A stretch of DNA of 64,000 bases from CAWFKS01 sp963816435 (GTDB lineage: Bacteria; Pseudomonadota; Alphaproteobacteria; Rhizobiales; Rhizobiaceae), in contig CAWFKS010000012.1 in the NCBI GenBank assembly GCA_963816435.1, forward strand, positions 124,001-188,000. Reading direction: 5' to 3'. The position numbers were made by a program, and so were the translations under genes. Numbering within the stretch: the first letter of the stretch is position 1; every line of letters starts with the position of its first letter. This document shows, piece by piece, positions 36,399 through 44,911 of this stretch. The notes beneath the pieces are model-generated. The model worked only from the letters and a program-made list of their open reading frames with translations. It ran no database searches and was not told where the DNA came from.

Positions 36399-38219
36399 TC
36401 AGCGGCGGCCGAACAGCTTCTCTATGTCGGCGAGCTTCAGCTCGATATAGGTCGGCCGGCCGTGATTGCACGTGGCCGACCCGGGGGTTGCTTCCATCTG
36501 GCGCAGCAGGGCGTTCATTTCCTCCGCCTTGAGCCGGCGTCCCGACCGCACCGAGCCGTGACAGGCCATCGTCGCCGCGATGCGGTCGAGCCTGGCGCGA
36601 AGGCTGTCGGCGGTGTCGTTGTCGGCGATCTCGTCGGCAAGATCGCGCACGAGCTGGGCCGCATCGGTCTCGCCGAACATCGCCGGCGTCTCGCGCACCG
36701 CGATGGCGCCCGGACCGAAGCGCTCCACGCCGAGCCCGAGCCGGGCCAGCAGGTCGGCATGCGCGGCCACTCGTTCCACGTCTTCCTCCGGCAGGTCCAC
36801 GATCTCGGGCATCAACAGCATCTGCGCGGGCACCGGACGGGCGTCGAGCCCGGCCTTCAGCGCCTCGTAGACGAGCCGCTCATGGGCTGCGTGCTGGTCG
36901 ACGATGACCAGCGAATCGGCGGTCTGCGCGACGATATAGTTCTCGTGGACCTGCGCCCGCGCCGCGCCGAGCGGCGAGGCCATGACTTCGGGCGCGGCTT
37001 CGGCGATTGCCGCGGAGGCGTCCGCACTCGCGAGAGGTCCTGCGTCGAAGGCGGCCTGCGCTGGCCTCGCCGAAACCGTCGAGCGGGCGCTGGAACGAGG
37101 TCGAGGACTGCCAGGCGTTGGCCCGCAAACCATGATTGCTTGCGCCATTGCCGTTCGCGTAGGCGGGTGCGCCGCCCGGCCGGAAGGCGCCGGCCAAGCG
37201 CTTCGCCCGCACTCGTCGAGGGGCGGATGCCGGCGCCTGCGAGCGCCTGCCGGATCGCGCCGACGATGAGGCCGCGCACGAGGCCGGGATCGCGGAAGCG
37301 CACGTCGGCCTTGGCCGGATGCACATTGACGTCGACCAGAGCCGGGTCGAGCTTCCAGGAACAGCGCGGTCACCGCATGCCGGTCCCGAGGCAGAGCGTC
37401 GGCATAGGCGCCGCGGATGGCGCCGGCGATCAGCTTGTCGCGGACGGGGCGGCCGTTGACATAGGCGTATTGCGCCATCGCGTTGGCGCGGCTGAAGGAG
37501 GGAATGGAGGCAAAGCCGGATAGCCGAACGGCCTCACGTCCGGCCTCGATTGCCAAGGCGTTGTCGGCGAAATCCGTCCCGATCACCTGCGCGATGCGGG
37601 CGGAGGCGGCATCGGTCCCGGACTGCGCCGGCAGGTCGAGCGTCGAGCGGTCGCTGCCGCTCAGCGTGAAGCGCACTTCGGGAAAGGCGATGGCGATGCG
37701 CTTGACCACGTCGGTCACCGCATTCGTCTCGGCCCGCTCGCTCTTCATGAATTTCAGCCGCGCCGGCGTGGCGAAGAACAGGTCGCGCACCTCCACGACC
37801 GTGCCGTGATTGGCGGCCGCCGGCCTCACCTGCCCGGCCTTGCCGCCTTCGACGCGGATTTCGGCGCCGCTGTCGGCATCACGCCGCCGGGTGCGGATCG
37901 AAAGCCGCGCCACCGAGCCGATCGACGGCAGCGCCTCGCCACGGAAGCCGAGCGTGCGGATGTCGGTCACGTCGTCGGCGAGCTTCGAGGTGCAGTGGCG
38001 CGCCACCGACAGCGCCAGGTCGGTCTCGTCCATGCCCTCGCCGTCGTCGGTAATGCGGATGAACGACAGCCCGCCGCCGGCCGTCGCGACCTCGATGCGC
38101 GTGGCGCCTGCGTCGAGCGCGTTCTCGACCAGTTCCTTGACGACGCTCGCGGGCCGCTCGATCACCTCGCCGGCGGCGATCTGGTTGATCATCCTGTCTG
38201 AGAGCTGGCGAATGGGCAT
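36399..38219 (-). CDS. mutL: DNA mismatch repair protein MutL (three compensating frameshifts as read)
   Basis: MutL couples MutS mismatch recognition to strand processing. The open frame is 606 codons long and seems intact, but its middle is not. The N-terminal GHKL ATPase is clear (MPIRQLSDRMINQIAAGEV, ITDDGEGMDETDL, TLGFRGEALPSIGSVA). After VTALFLE the proper continuation LDPALVDVNVHPAKADVRF is in the next frame. Further one-base gains near 37202 and 37066 restore the original frame before QAAFDAGPLASAD. So three extra bases (near 37357, 37202, 37066) cancel out and about 100 residues of the apparent protein are out of frame. The C-terminal dimerisation domain (IVDQHAAHERLVYE, ATMACHGSVRSGRRL, CNHGRPTYIEL) is normal. 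Confidence 0.93.
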   Translation of the reverse strand: MPIRQLSDRMINQIAAGEVIERPASVVKELVENALDAGATRIEVATAGGGLSFIRITDDGEGMDETDLALSVARHCTSKLADDVTDIRTLGFRGEALPSIGSVARLSIRTRRRDADSGAEIRVEGGKAGQVRPAAANHGTVVEVRDLFFATPARLKFMKSERAETNAVTDVVKRIAIAFPEVRFTLSGSDRSTLDLPAQSGTDAASARIAQVIGTDFADNALAIEAGREAVRLSGFASIPSFSRANAMAQYAYVNGRPVRDKLIAGAIRGAYADALPRDRHAVTALFLEARPGSGRRQCASGQGRRALPRSRPRARPHRRRDPAGARRRRHPPLDECGRSAWPAPSGRAAHPPTRTAMAQAIMVCGPTPGSPRPRSSARSTVSARPAQAAFDAGPLASADASAAIAEAAPEVMASPLGAARAQVHENYIVAQTADSLVIVDQHAAHERLVYEALKAGLDARPVPAQMLLMPEIVDLPEEDVERVAAHADLLARLGLGVERFGPGAIAVRETPAMFGETDAAQLVRDLADEIADNDTADSLRARLDRIAATMACHGSVRSGRRLKAEEMNALLRQMEATPGSATCNHGRPTYIELKLADIEKLFGRR

Positions 38220-38272
38220 TCAGGCTGTATAGCGGGATTCGCGGAGGCGGGCGAAGGCGCTCGGCCGGCCGT

Positions 38273-38764
38273 TCACCGCTTATCGCCCACCAGCTCGTCG
38301 AAGGTGATGGGCCGCAGTCCGCGTGCGTCGACCCCGACGTCGAACTGGCGCGGCAGCGGTTTCAGCCTGCCGTGCGAGTGGCCGTGCAGGTCGACCGACT
38401 TGCGGTGCATCTGGTTCCAGGTGCGGAACGGGTAATGGCAAAGCACGACCTTGCGGCCGTCGATCGTCAATTCGGCATAGTGCTGGGTGCTTTCCCAGGC
38501 CGCTGCCCCGATGGTTTCCGCATCGTCGTTGTTGCCGATGATCAGGTGCTTGCGGCCGTTGAGCCGGGCAAGTAACCGCTCCGCCCGACCTTTGCCGCGC
38601 CGGCAGAAATCGCCGAGATGCCAGATATCGTCGTCCGGTCCGACCACGGCGTTCCAGTTTTCGATGAGCCCGTCGTCGTGTTCCGCCAGGCTTGCGAACG
38701 GACGCCGGTCAATCCCGAGCACGCGCGGATCGGAGAAGTGTGTGTCGCTGGTGAAGAAAAGCAC
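38273..38764 (-). CDS. Calcineurin-like metallophosphoesterase
   Basis: A 163-residue single-domain phosphoesterase. The metal-binding motifs appear in order: TSDTHFSDP (DxH), WHLGDFCRRG (GDxx), IIGNNDD (GNxD variant), VLCHYPFRTW (GHxx-like) and DLHGHSHGRL (GHxH). This fits the small phage-type/YfcE-like group that hydrolyses phosphoester bonds in unknown substrates. Complete and in frame; encoded between mutL and the GGDEF-EAL gene on the same strand. Confidence 0.88.
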   Translation of the reverse strand: MLFFTSDTHFSDPRVLGIDRRPFASLAEHDDGLIENWNAVVGPDDDIWHLGDFCRRGKGRAERLLARLNGRKHLIIGNNDDAETIGAAAWESTQHYAELTIDGRKVVLCHYPFRTWNQMHRKSVDLHGHSHGRLKPLPRQFDVGVDARGLRPITFDELVGDKR

Positions 38765-38835
38765 TGGATTGCCCTAGTGACGGTTGCCGTCACGAAAATG
38801 AGGGCGGTCTTCCGATGGTCAAGCGCTGCCGGTGC

Positions 38836-41004
38836 TCAGGCAGCGCTTTCGCAGGAAGCCGCCAGGGTCGGCTGCCTGCGCGTGTGGGCGACAAGCCACT
38901 CGCGCGCCTCGGCAACTGGCATCGGTCCGGCGATGGAGAAGCCCTGCACCTGCTCGCAGCCGATCGCCAGCAGCGACGACAGTTCGGCTTCGGTCTCGGC
39001 GCCTTCGGCGATGATGGAAATGCCCAGTCCGCCCGCAAGCTCGGTGATCGCCCGCACGATCTTGCTGTTGTCGGAGTTGAGATCGATGTTCTGGACGAAG
39101 CGGCGGTCGATCTTGAGCCGGTCGATCTCGTTCGGATTGACGTGGCTGAGCGAGGCATAGCCGGTGCCGAAATCGTCGAGCTCGAGCTGCACGCCGGTGG
39201 CCCGGATCGCCCTGAGCTTGGCGGCTACGCCGGTCTTCTCGTCGTCGAGGATGACCGATTCCACGATCTCCAGCGACAGCTTGCGCGGTGGCAGCCCGGT
39301 CTCTTCAAGCGTCGCGAACAGGAACTCGTAGAAATTGCCGTCGCGCAGCTCGGTTCCCGACACGTTGAGGGCAAGGCGTCCGAACTCGATGCCTGCCTTG
39401 TGCCATTCGGCTGCTGCGGCGATCGCCTTGCGCATTACGATGCGCCCGATCTCCACCATGAGGCCGGATTTCTCCGCTACCGGAATGAATTCGCAGGGCG
39501 AGACCGTACCTCGTCCGGGTCGCGGCCAGCGCACCAGCGCCTCCACGCCGGTGACGCGATTGGAGCGCAGCGAAACCTGCGGCTGGAAATGGACGACGAA
39601 CTCTTCGCCGGCAACGGCGTGCTTGAGGGCCCCCTCGAGCTTCTTGCGGTGGTCGAGCTCGGCACGCAATTCGTCGGAAAAGAAGGAGAAAGCGCCCCCG
39701 CCCTGCTTCTTGGCCGCGTAGAGCGCCAGATCGGCATGCACCAGAAGGTCGGTGCGGTTGGCGGCGTCGACCGGGTAGACGGCGATACCGGCGCTGGAGC
39801 CTGGATATATGGTCACCCCTTCGTAGTCGATCGGCTCGTTGATCCTGTCGAGCACGCGCCTTGCAACAACGCTGATGTCTTCCGAAGAGCCGGCGGAGTT
39901 GAGCACGATGACGAATTCGTCGCCGCCGAGCCTGACGCACAGGTCCGAGGCGCGGCAGGACGACAGGATCCGCTCAGCCGTACGGATCAGCACGAGGTCG
40001 CCGGCGGCATGGCCGAGCGTGTCGTTGATCTGCTTGAAGCGGTCGAGGTCGAGCTGCACCACCGCCAAGCGCTCGCGGCGTCGCTTGGCACTGTTGATCA
40101 GCGGGTCGAAATGGTCGCGCAGGAAAGTGCGGTTGTAGAGCCCGGTTAGCGCATCGTGCACAGCCAGGTGCGCCATCGAGTTGTGGGCATCCACCAGTTC
40201 GCGGGTGCGCCGGCGCACCATGTCGGAAAGCGGCCTGAAGATCAGGAGGGCGATGAGCACGATGACGCCGATCGTGGCGAAGAAAAGGTCGCGGTGGGTG
40301 TGAAGCAGCCGTTTCAGCCGTGCGTCCGCCGCCGCAGAGATGCGCTGTTCGAGCGCCGCGTATCCGGCGAGCGTGGCGCGCGCCATCGTTTCGTCGAGCT
40401 GGGCCCGGTCGCGGCCTGCGAGATAAACGCCGTCGGTGGTCGGGATTTCGCTTTCCAACGCCGCGATCAGGCGCCAACCGTTGGCCGCGAGGCCGGTGGA
40501 GAAATAATCGAGGTGGAAGGGGCTTCCAAACAGGACGTTCTCCACCGTCTGCGGATCGGCCACGTCCTTGGAGAACGGCCCGCCGTCGATCTGGGCGAGA
40601 AGTTCGTCGTAGTTGCGCTCGAATTCGGCGTTCGCCTGCCTGAGGGTGGCCACCAGCCGCGGCTTTTTGTCGTCTGAGGCTCCGTCGGCGGCGTTGGCGA
40701 GAAAGACGATGCGCTGCGACAGCGCCTTTTGGTTGCTTGCCAGCGAAAGCATCGCCTCGTCGAGCTGGTGGGCCGCCAGCATCTGCTGAAGAAGCACGAA
40801 CGACGACATCGCCATTGCCGCGATCAGCAGGAGCGCCGCCCAGTAGGCGCCCTTGATGTAGAGCACCAGACGCGGCGAGCCGCTACCGCGCGGCATCGCG
40901 ATCTGCGGTGGCATGCGCTCCAATGACTTTCCCCCGGCCCTGCTGCTTCTACGTCGCCCAGAATGACTGGGAGACCTTAACGCGCCGAAAACCTGTGGTT
41001 GCAT
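38836..41004 (-). CDS. GGDEF-EAL cyclic-di-GMP protein with PilJ-like periplasmic sensor
   Basis: A 722-residue inner-membrane regulator. One transmembrane helix near residue 55 (GAYWAALLLIAAMAMSSFVLL), a periplasmic part with NQKALSQRIVFLANA that resembles the PilJ/type IV pili chemoreceptor sensor domain, and a second helix (FFATIGVIVLIALLIF). Then a GGDEF diguanylate cyclase domain with an intact LGGDEF at about residue 360, and an EAL phosphodiesterase domain with EALVRW at about residue 488, DDFGTGYASLSHV and AEGAETEAELSSL. Both catalytic signatures look complete, so it could make or degrade c-di-GMP. The start at 41004 is uncertain; a shorter form from 40914 would lose only 30 residues. 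Confidence 0.92.
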   Translation of the reverse strand: MQPQVFGALRSPSHSGRRRSSRAGGKSLERMPPQIAMPRGSGSPRLVLYIKGAYWAALLLIAAMAMSSFVLLQQMLAAHQLDEAMLSLASNQKALSQRIVFLANAADGASDDKKPRLVATLRQANAEFERNYDELLAQIDGGPFSKDVADPQTVENVLFGSPFHLDYFSTGLAANGWRLIAALESEIPTTDGVYLAGRDRAQLDETMARATLAGYAALEQRISAAADARLKRLLHTHRDLFFATIGVIVLIALLIFRPLSDMVRRRTRELVDAHNSMAHLAVHDALTGLYNRTFLRDHFDPLINSAKRRRERLAVVQLDLDRFKQINDTLGHAAGDLVLIRTAERILSSCRASDLCVRLGGDEFVIVLNSAGSSEDISVVARRVLDRINEPIDYEGVTIYPGSSAGIAVYPVDAANRTDLLVHADLALYAAKKQGGGAFSFFSDELRAELDHRKKLEGALKHAVAGEEFVVHFQPQVSLRSNRVTGVEALVRWPRPGRGTVSPCEFIPVAEKSGLMVEIGRIVMRKAIAAAAEWHKAGIEFGRLALNVSGTELRDGNFYEFLFATLEETGLPPRKLSLEIVESVILDDEKTGVAAKLRAIRATGVQLELDDFGTGYASLSHVNPNEIDRLKIDRRFVQNIDLNSDNSKIVRAITELAGGLGISIIAEGAETEAELSSLLAIGCEQVQGFSIAGPMPVAEAREWLVAHTRRQPTLAASCESAA

Positions 41005-41170
41005 CTTGGTCTTCGCGCGCCAGTCTCGGTGCAGGAGGTTAGGCTTGTCTTTCTCGATTGTTCGGGATTTTCATGATCGGTCGATTTGCATGCCCGCGCG
41101 GAATCGGCTTTGACGCTTCATCAGACGCGTGAAAGGCTCTAAGGTAGCTGCAAAAAAGAAAGAGAGGCGG

Positions 41171-42385
41171 ATGAACATCGAAACCCGGCCCACGAAGGCC
41201 CATCAGCTCGCCAGCTTCGTGTGGGAAGATCCGTTCCTGCTGGAAGACCAGCTTTCCGAAGACGAGCGGATGATCCGCGATGCCGCGGCGGCCTTCGCAT
41301 CGGAAAAGCTTCTGCCGCGCGTCGAACAGGCCTATCTCGAAGAGAAGACCGACCCGGCGATCTTCGCCGAGATGGGGCAGGCCGGTTTGCTCGGCGTCAC
41401 TATCCCCGAGGAGTATGGCGGCCTCGGCGCCGGCTACGTCACCTACGGCCTGGTTGCCCGCGAAGTCGAAAGGGTCGATTCCGGCTACCGCTCGATGATG
41501 AGCGTCCAATCGTCGCTGGTGATGTATCCGATCCACGCCTACGGCTCGGAGGAGCAGCGCAAGAAATATCTGCCCAAGCTCGCCTCCGGCGAATGGATCG
41601 GCTGTTTCGGCCTGACCGAGCCGGACGCGGGTTCCGATCCCGGCGGCATGAAGACGCGCGCCGAGAAGATCGACGGCGGCTACCGCCTGTCGGGCGGCAA
41701 GATGTGGATCTCGAACGCGCCGATCGCCGACGTCTTCGTCGTCTGGGCGAAGTCGGCAGCACACGACAACCAGATCCGCGGTTTCGTGCTCGAGAAGGGC
41801 ATGAAGGGTCTTTCCGCGCCGAAGATCGAGGGCAAGCTGTCGCTTCGCGCTTCCATCACCGGCGAGGTGGTCATGGACGGAGTCGAGGTCGGTGAGGACG
41901 CGCTCCTGCCGAACGTCTCGGGGCTGAAGGGGCCGTTCGGCTGCCTCAACCGCGCCCGCTACGGCATTTCCTGGGGCGCCATGGGCGCGGCGGAGGATTG
42001 CTGGTTCCGTGCCCGGCAATATGGTCTCGACCGCAAGCAGTTCGGCAAGCCGCTGGCCGCCACCCAACTCTTCCAGAAGAAGCTGGCCGACATGCAGACC
42101 GAGATTTCGCTCGGCCTGCAGGGCTCGCTGCGCGTCGGCCGCCTGATGGACGAGGGCAAGATGGCGCCGGAGATGATTTCCATCGTCAAACGCAACAATT
42201 GCGGCAAGGCGCTCGACATCGCGCGACAGGCCCGCGACATGCATGGCGGCAATGGCATCCAGATCGGCTACCACGTCATGCGCCATGCGCAGAACCTGGA
42301 GACGGTCAACACCTACGAGGGAGCACACGACGTGCACGCGCTCATCCTCGGGCGCGCGCAGACCGGCATCCAGGCATTCTTCTGA
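41171..42385 (+). CDS. gcdH: Glutaryl-CoA dehydrogenase
   Basis: A flavoprotein that oxidises and decarboxylates glutaryl-CoA to crotonyl-CoA in lysine/tryptophan degradation. The 404-residue protein shows the GcdH-specific segment VDSGYRSMMSVQSSLVMYPI, whose Arg contacts the substrate carboxylate, then the FGLTEPDAGSDPGGM flavin region and the catalytic-base motif TYEGAHDVHALILGRAQTGIQ. The ATG at 41171 follows GAGAGGCGG. It is followed closely by an amino-acid-type ABC binding protein and permease, which may supply the substrate. Confidence 0.94.
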   Translation: MNIETRPTKAHQLASFVWEDPFLLEDQLSEDERMIRDAAAAFASEKLLPRVEQAYLEEKTDPAIFAEMGQAGLLGVTIPEEYGGLGAGYVTYGLVAREVERVDSGYRSMMSVQSSLVMYPIHAYGSEEQRKKYLPKLASGEWIGCFGLTEPDAGSDPGGMKTRAEKIDGGYRLSGGKMWISNAPIADVFVVWAKSAAHDNQIRGFVLEKGMKGLSAPKIEGKLSLRASITGEVVMDGVEVGEDALLPNVSGLKGPFGCLNRARYGISWGAMGAAEDCWFRARQYGLDRKQFGKPLAATQLFQKKLADMQTEISLGLQGSLRVGRLMDEGKMAPEMISIVKRNNCGKALDIARQARDMHGGNGIQIGYHVMRHAQNLETVNTYEGAHDVHALILGRAQTGIQAFF

Positions 42386-42432
42386 TACAACGAACAACCT
42401 TTGGGAACACCGACCAGAAGAGGAGACTATCC

Positions 42433-43263
42433 ATGATGAAGACGAAACTCACCCTGCTCGCGGCTGCTTTCGCGATCGCCGCGGCGGTTCCGGCAATGGC
42501 CGGCGAGACGCTCGACCGGGTGATGAGCACAAAGACCCTGACGATGTCGTCGGACCCCGAGTACCCGCCGCAGTCCTTCCTGAACGACCAGAACGAGATG
42601 GACGGTTTCGACGTCGACGTCGGCAAGGAGATCGCCAAGCGCATGGGCGTCGAGCTGAAGATCGTCACGCCGGCCTGGGAAGTGATCACCTCAGGCGGCT
42701 GGTCGGGGCGCTGGGACATGTCGGTCGGTTCCATGACGCCGACGAAGAAGCGCGCCGAGGTTCTGGATTTTCCGGCCGTCTATTACTACACGCCGGCCTC
42801 GTTCGCCGTTCACGACGATTCCGACGTCACGCAGATCTCCGATCTCAACGGCAAGACGATCGGCACCTGTGGCGGCTGCACCTATGACGCCTATCTCAAC
42901 CACGATTTGACGATCGACGCGGAAGGCGTTCCGCCATTCGACTACCAGGTCAATCCGGGTGAGATCAAAACCTACGAGACCGACACCAACGCCTTCGACG
43001 ATCTGCGTCTCGGCGACGGCGTGCGCCTCGACGCCGTGTTCTCGGCCCTGCCGACGATCCAGGAAGCGATCAAGAACGGCTATCCGATGAAGGTGGTCGG
43101 CGCGCCGGCCTTCTACGAGCCGCTGGCGGTGGCTACCGACAAGGGTGACCCCGAGTTCGACGCCAAGATCAAGGAAATCGTCGACGCCATGCGCGAGGAC
43201 GGCACGCTCACCAAGCTGTCGAACAAGTGGTACGGCGTCGACCTCACCTCGGTCGACCAATAG
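42433..43263 (+). CDS. Amino-acid ABC transporter substrate-binding protein
   Basis: A periplasmic binding protein of family 3 (276 residues). The signal peptide is MMKTKLTLLAAAFAIAAAVPAMA with cleavage before GETL. The mature protein has the DPEYPPQSFLNDQNEMDGFDVDVGKEIAKRMG opening typical of polar amino acid binders, then MSVGSMTPTKKRAEVLDFPAVYYYTPA, and the hinge region. A Cys pair (TCGGCTYDAY) is unusual for the family. AGAAGAGGAG precedes the ATG. The ligand is unknown; location next to gcdH suggests a basic amino acid or dicarboxylate, as a guess. Confidence 0.88.
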   Translation: MMKTKLTLLAAAFAIAAAVPAMAGETLDRVMSTKTLTMSSDPEYPPQSFLNDQNEMDGFDVDVGKEIAKRMGVELKIVTPAWEVITSGGWSGRWDMSVGSMTPTKKRAEVLDFPAVYYYTPASFAVHDDSDVTQISDLNGKTIGTCGGCTYDAYLNHDLTIDAEGVPPFDYQVNPGEIKTYETDTNAFDDLRLGDGVRLDAVFSALPTIQEAIKNGYPMKVVGAPAFYEPLAVATDKGDPEFDAKIKEIVDAMREDGTLTKLSNKWYGVDLTSVDQ

Positions 43264-43264
43264 C

Positions 43265-44311
43265 GTGTCCAGCGCTGCCCAACCGCTGGGCGCGGGCGGG
43301 CCGGAAGGGCCCGCCCGTTCATGGCTGCACCACGCCAGGCCAGCCCGCGGCGAAGCGATAATCTTCGGCTGCCTCGCCGTCGTCTTCATCTGGATGGGGT
43401 TGGGCGATTCTCGCGTCGGCGGCCTGCTGGCGCCGCTGCTCGGCGGTGCGGTAGGGCCGAAGGCTGAGCCCAACTTCGCGCTCGATATCGTCGTCGGCGT
43501 CCTGCTTGCGGGCGCGCTGTGGGCCAACGTCATCGTTCTTAGGCTGCTGCCGCTGAGGTTCCAGATCGCCGTGGTCTGGATCGAACTGCTGCTGCTGTTC
43601 ATCGCCTTCGTGAACAGCTTCAACCGCGACCTCGGCGTGTGGTTCGAGACGAGCACCGCCGGCCAGACCAACCTGGCGTTCCTCATCACCACGGGCGCGG
43701 TGACGACGCTCTACGTTTCGCTCATCTCGATCGCCTTTGCCTGCGTGCTGGCGATGCTCGCCGCACTCGCGCGGCTGTCCAAGTCCGGCCCGGCCTATGC
43801 GATCTCGACCTTCTACACGTCGTTCTTCCGCGGCACGCCGCTGCTGCTCCAGGTCTACCTGATCTATATCGGCCTGCCGCAACTCGGCGCGCAATTCGCA
43901 CTCGACGCGGTGCCGTCCGGCATCCTTGCGCTGTCGCTGTGCTACGGAGCCTATCTGGCGGAAATCTTCCGTGCAGGCATTCTCGGCGTGCCGTACGGTC
44001 AGCGCGACGCGGCAATGGCGCTGGGCCTGCCGCCGCGGTTGACGTTCCGCAAGATCATATTCCCGCAGGCGATGCGCCTCATCGTACCGCCGACGGGCAA
44101 CCAGTTCATCGCCATGCTGAAGGATTCCTCGCTGGTTTCGGTGATGGGTGTGTGGGAACTGACCCGTACCGCCCAGATCATCGGCAAGCGCGACTTCCGC
44201 GTGTTCGAGATGCTGATCGCCGCGGCAATCATCTACTGGATCATGTCGATCTGCTTCGAACTCATCCAGTCGCGCATCGAAGCTCACTACGGCAAGGGAT
44301 ATGTCCGGTAA
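43265..44311 (+). CDS. Amino-acid ABC transporter permease
   Basis: An inner-membrane permease of the His/Glu/Gln/Arg/opine family, 348 residues. There is a long N-terminal extension with three hydrophobic stretches (FGCLAVVFIWMGLG, LDIVVGVLLAGALWANVIVL, IAVVWIELLLLFIAFV) before the conserved permease core. The coupling (EAA) loop is AAMALGLPPRLTFRKIIFPQAMRLIVPP. The start is GTG two bases after the binding-protein stop. No ATP-binding subunit gene follows; the next gene is the opposite-strand MarR gene, so the ATPase must be encoded elsewhere. Confidence 0.9.
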   Translation: MSSAAQPLGAGGPEGPARSWLHHARPARGEAIIFGCLAVVFIWMGLGDSRVGGLLAPLLGGAVGPKAEPNFALDIVVGVLLAGALWANVIVLRLLPLRFQIAVVWIELLLLFIAFVNSFNRDLGVWFETSTAGQTNLAFLITTGAVTTLYVSLISIAFACVLAMLAALARLSKSGPAYAISTFYTSFFRGTPLLLQVYLIYIGLPQLGAQFALDAVPSGILALSLCYGAYLAEIFRAGILGVPYGQRDAAMALGLPPRLTFRKIIFPQAMRLIVPPTGNQFIAMLKDSSLVSVMGVWELTRTAQIIGKRDFRVFEMLIAAAIIYWIMSICFELIQSRIEAHYGKGYVR

Positions 44312-44347
44312 TACGGAAGCGGGCTGCGGCCGTTCGGCCCTCCGGGC

Positions 44348-44833
44348 CTAGCCGTTTTCCGCCTCGCCCTCGGGCGTTGAAAGGATGAATTCCTCGAGCC
44401 GCCCAAGGCCATCGTGGAACTCGGCGAAGCGGTCAGCGCTCATTGCGCGCTCCAGGCGGCGCTCGAATGCCCGCGCCGCCGGCACGAGGTCTCGGTAGAC
44501 GCGCATGCCGTCGGCCGTCAGCGTCAGCCTCTCGACGCGGCGATCATCGACGTCGGTCGTCCGGACAAGCCATTTGCGGTGTTCGAGCGCCGCTACCGCC
44601 CGGCTCACCTTGGTCTTGTGCATGGAGGAATGCCTGCCGACTTCCGTTGCCGTCATCGTGTCGTACTGGCCGAGCGTGGCGAGCAGCCGCCATTCCGGCC
44701 TCGTCAGGCCGTAGCGGTCCCGATAGATGCGCGAGAATTCACGGCTGACCACTTCGGCGAGCCGGTTCAGCCGGTAGGGAAGGAAGCCCTCCAGGGCAAG
44801 AACGTCCTCCGGTCCCTTGGCGGTGGCGCCCAT
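44348..44833 (-). CDS. MarR-family transcriptional regulator
   Basis: A 161-residue winged-helix regulator. The N-terminal dimer helices are followed by the DNA-binding domain (LTRPEWRLLATLGQYDTMTATEVGRHSSMHKTKVSRAVAALEHRKWLVRTTDVDDRRVERLTLTADG). The recognition helix sits in HSSMHKTKVSRAV and the wing in DVDDRRVE. I chose the ATG at 44833; upstream residues are unconserved and overlap the operator region. It is divergent from hmgA with a 78-base gap holding a tandem repeat, so it probably controls the homogentisate operon. HmgR in Pseudomonas is IclR-type, so this control differs. Confidence 0.87.
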   Translation of the reverse strand: MGATAKGPEDVLALEGFLPYRLNRLAEVVSREFSRIYRDRYGLTRPEWRLLATLGQYDTMTATEVGRHSSMHKTKVSRAVAALEHRKWLVRTTDVDDRRVERLTLTADGMRVYRDLVPAARAFERRLERAMSADRFAEFHDGLGRLEEFILSTPEGEAENG

Positions 44834-44853
44834 CGATTTGCGTCCCCGAGCTT

Positions 44854-44883
44854 GATAGTTACAAACACGATGGTTACAAACGC
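44854..44883. promoter_or_regulatory. Tandem 15-base repeat between marR and hmgA
   Basis: GATAGTTACAAACAC (44854-44868) and GATGGTTACAAACGC (44869-44883) are two abutting 15-base units differing at two positions, each containing GTTACAAAC. They lie between the divergent marR and hmgA starts and face hmgA from 28 bases upstream. They are a likely binding site for the MarR protein or another regulator. Confidence 0.5.
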
Positions 44884-44911
44884 AACCAATCACGTCAACA
44901 GGGAGGAAGCG

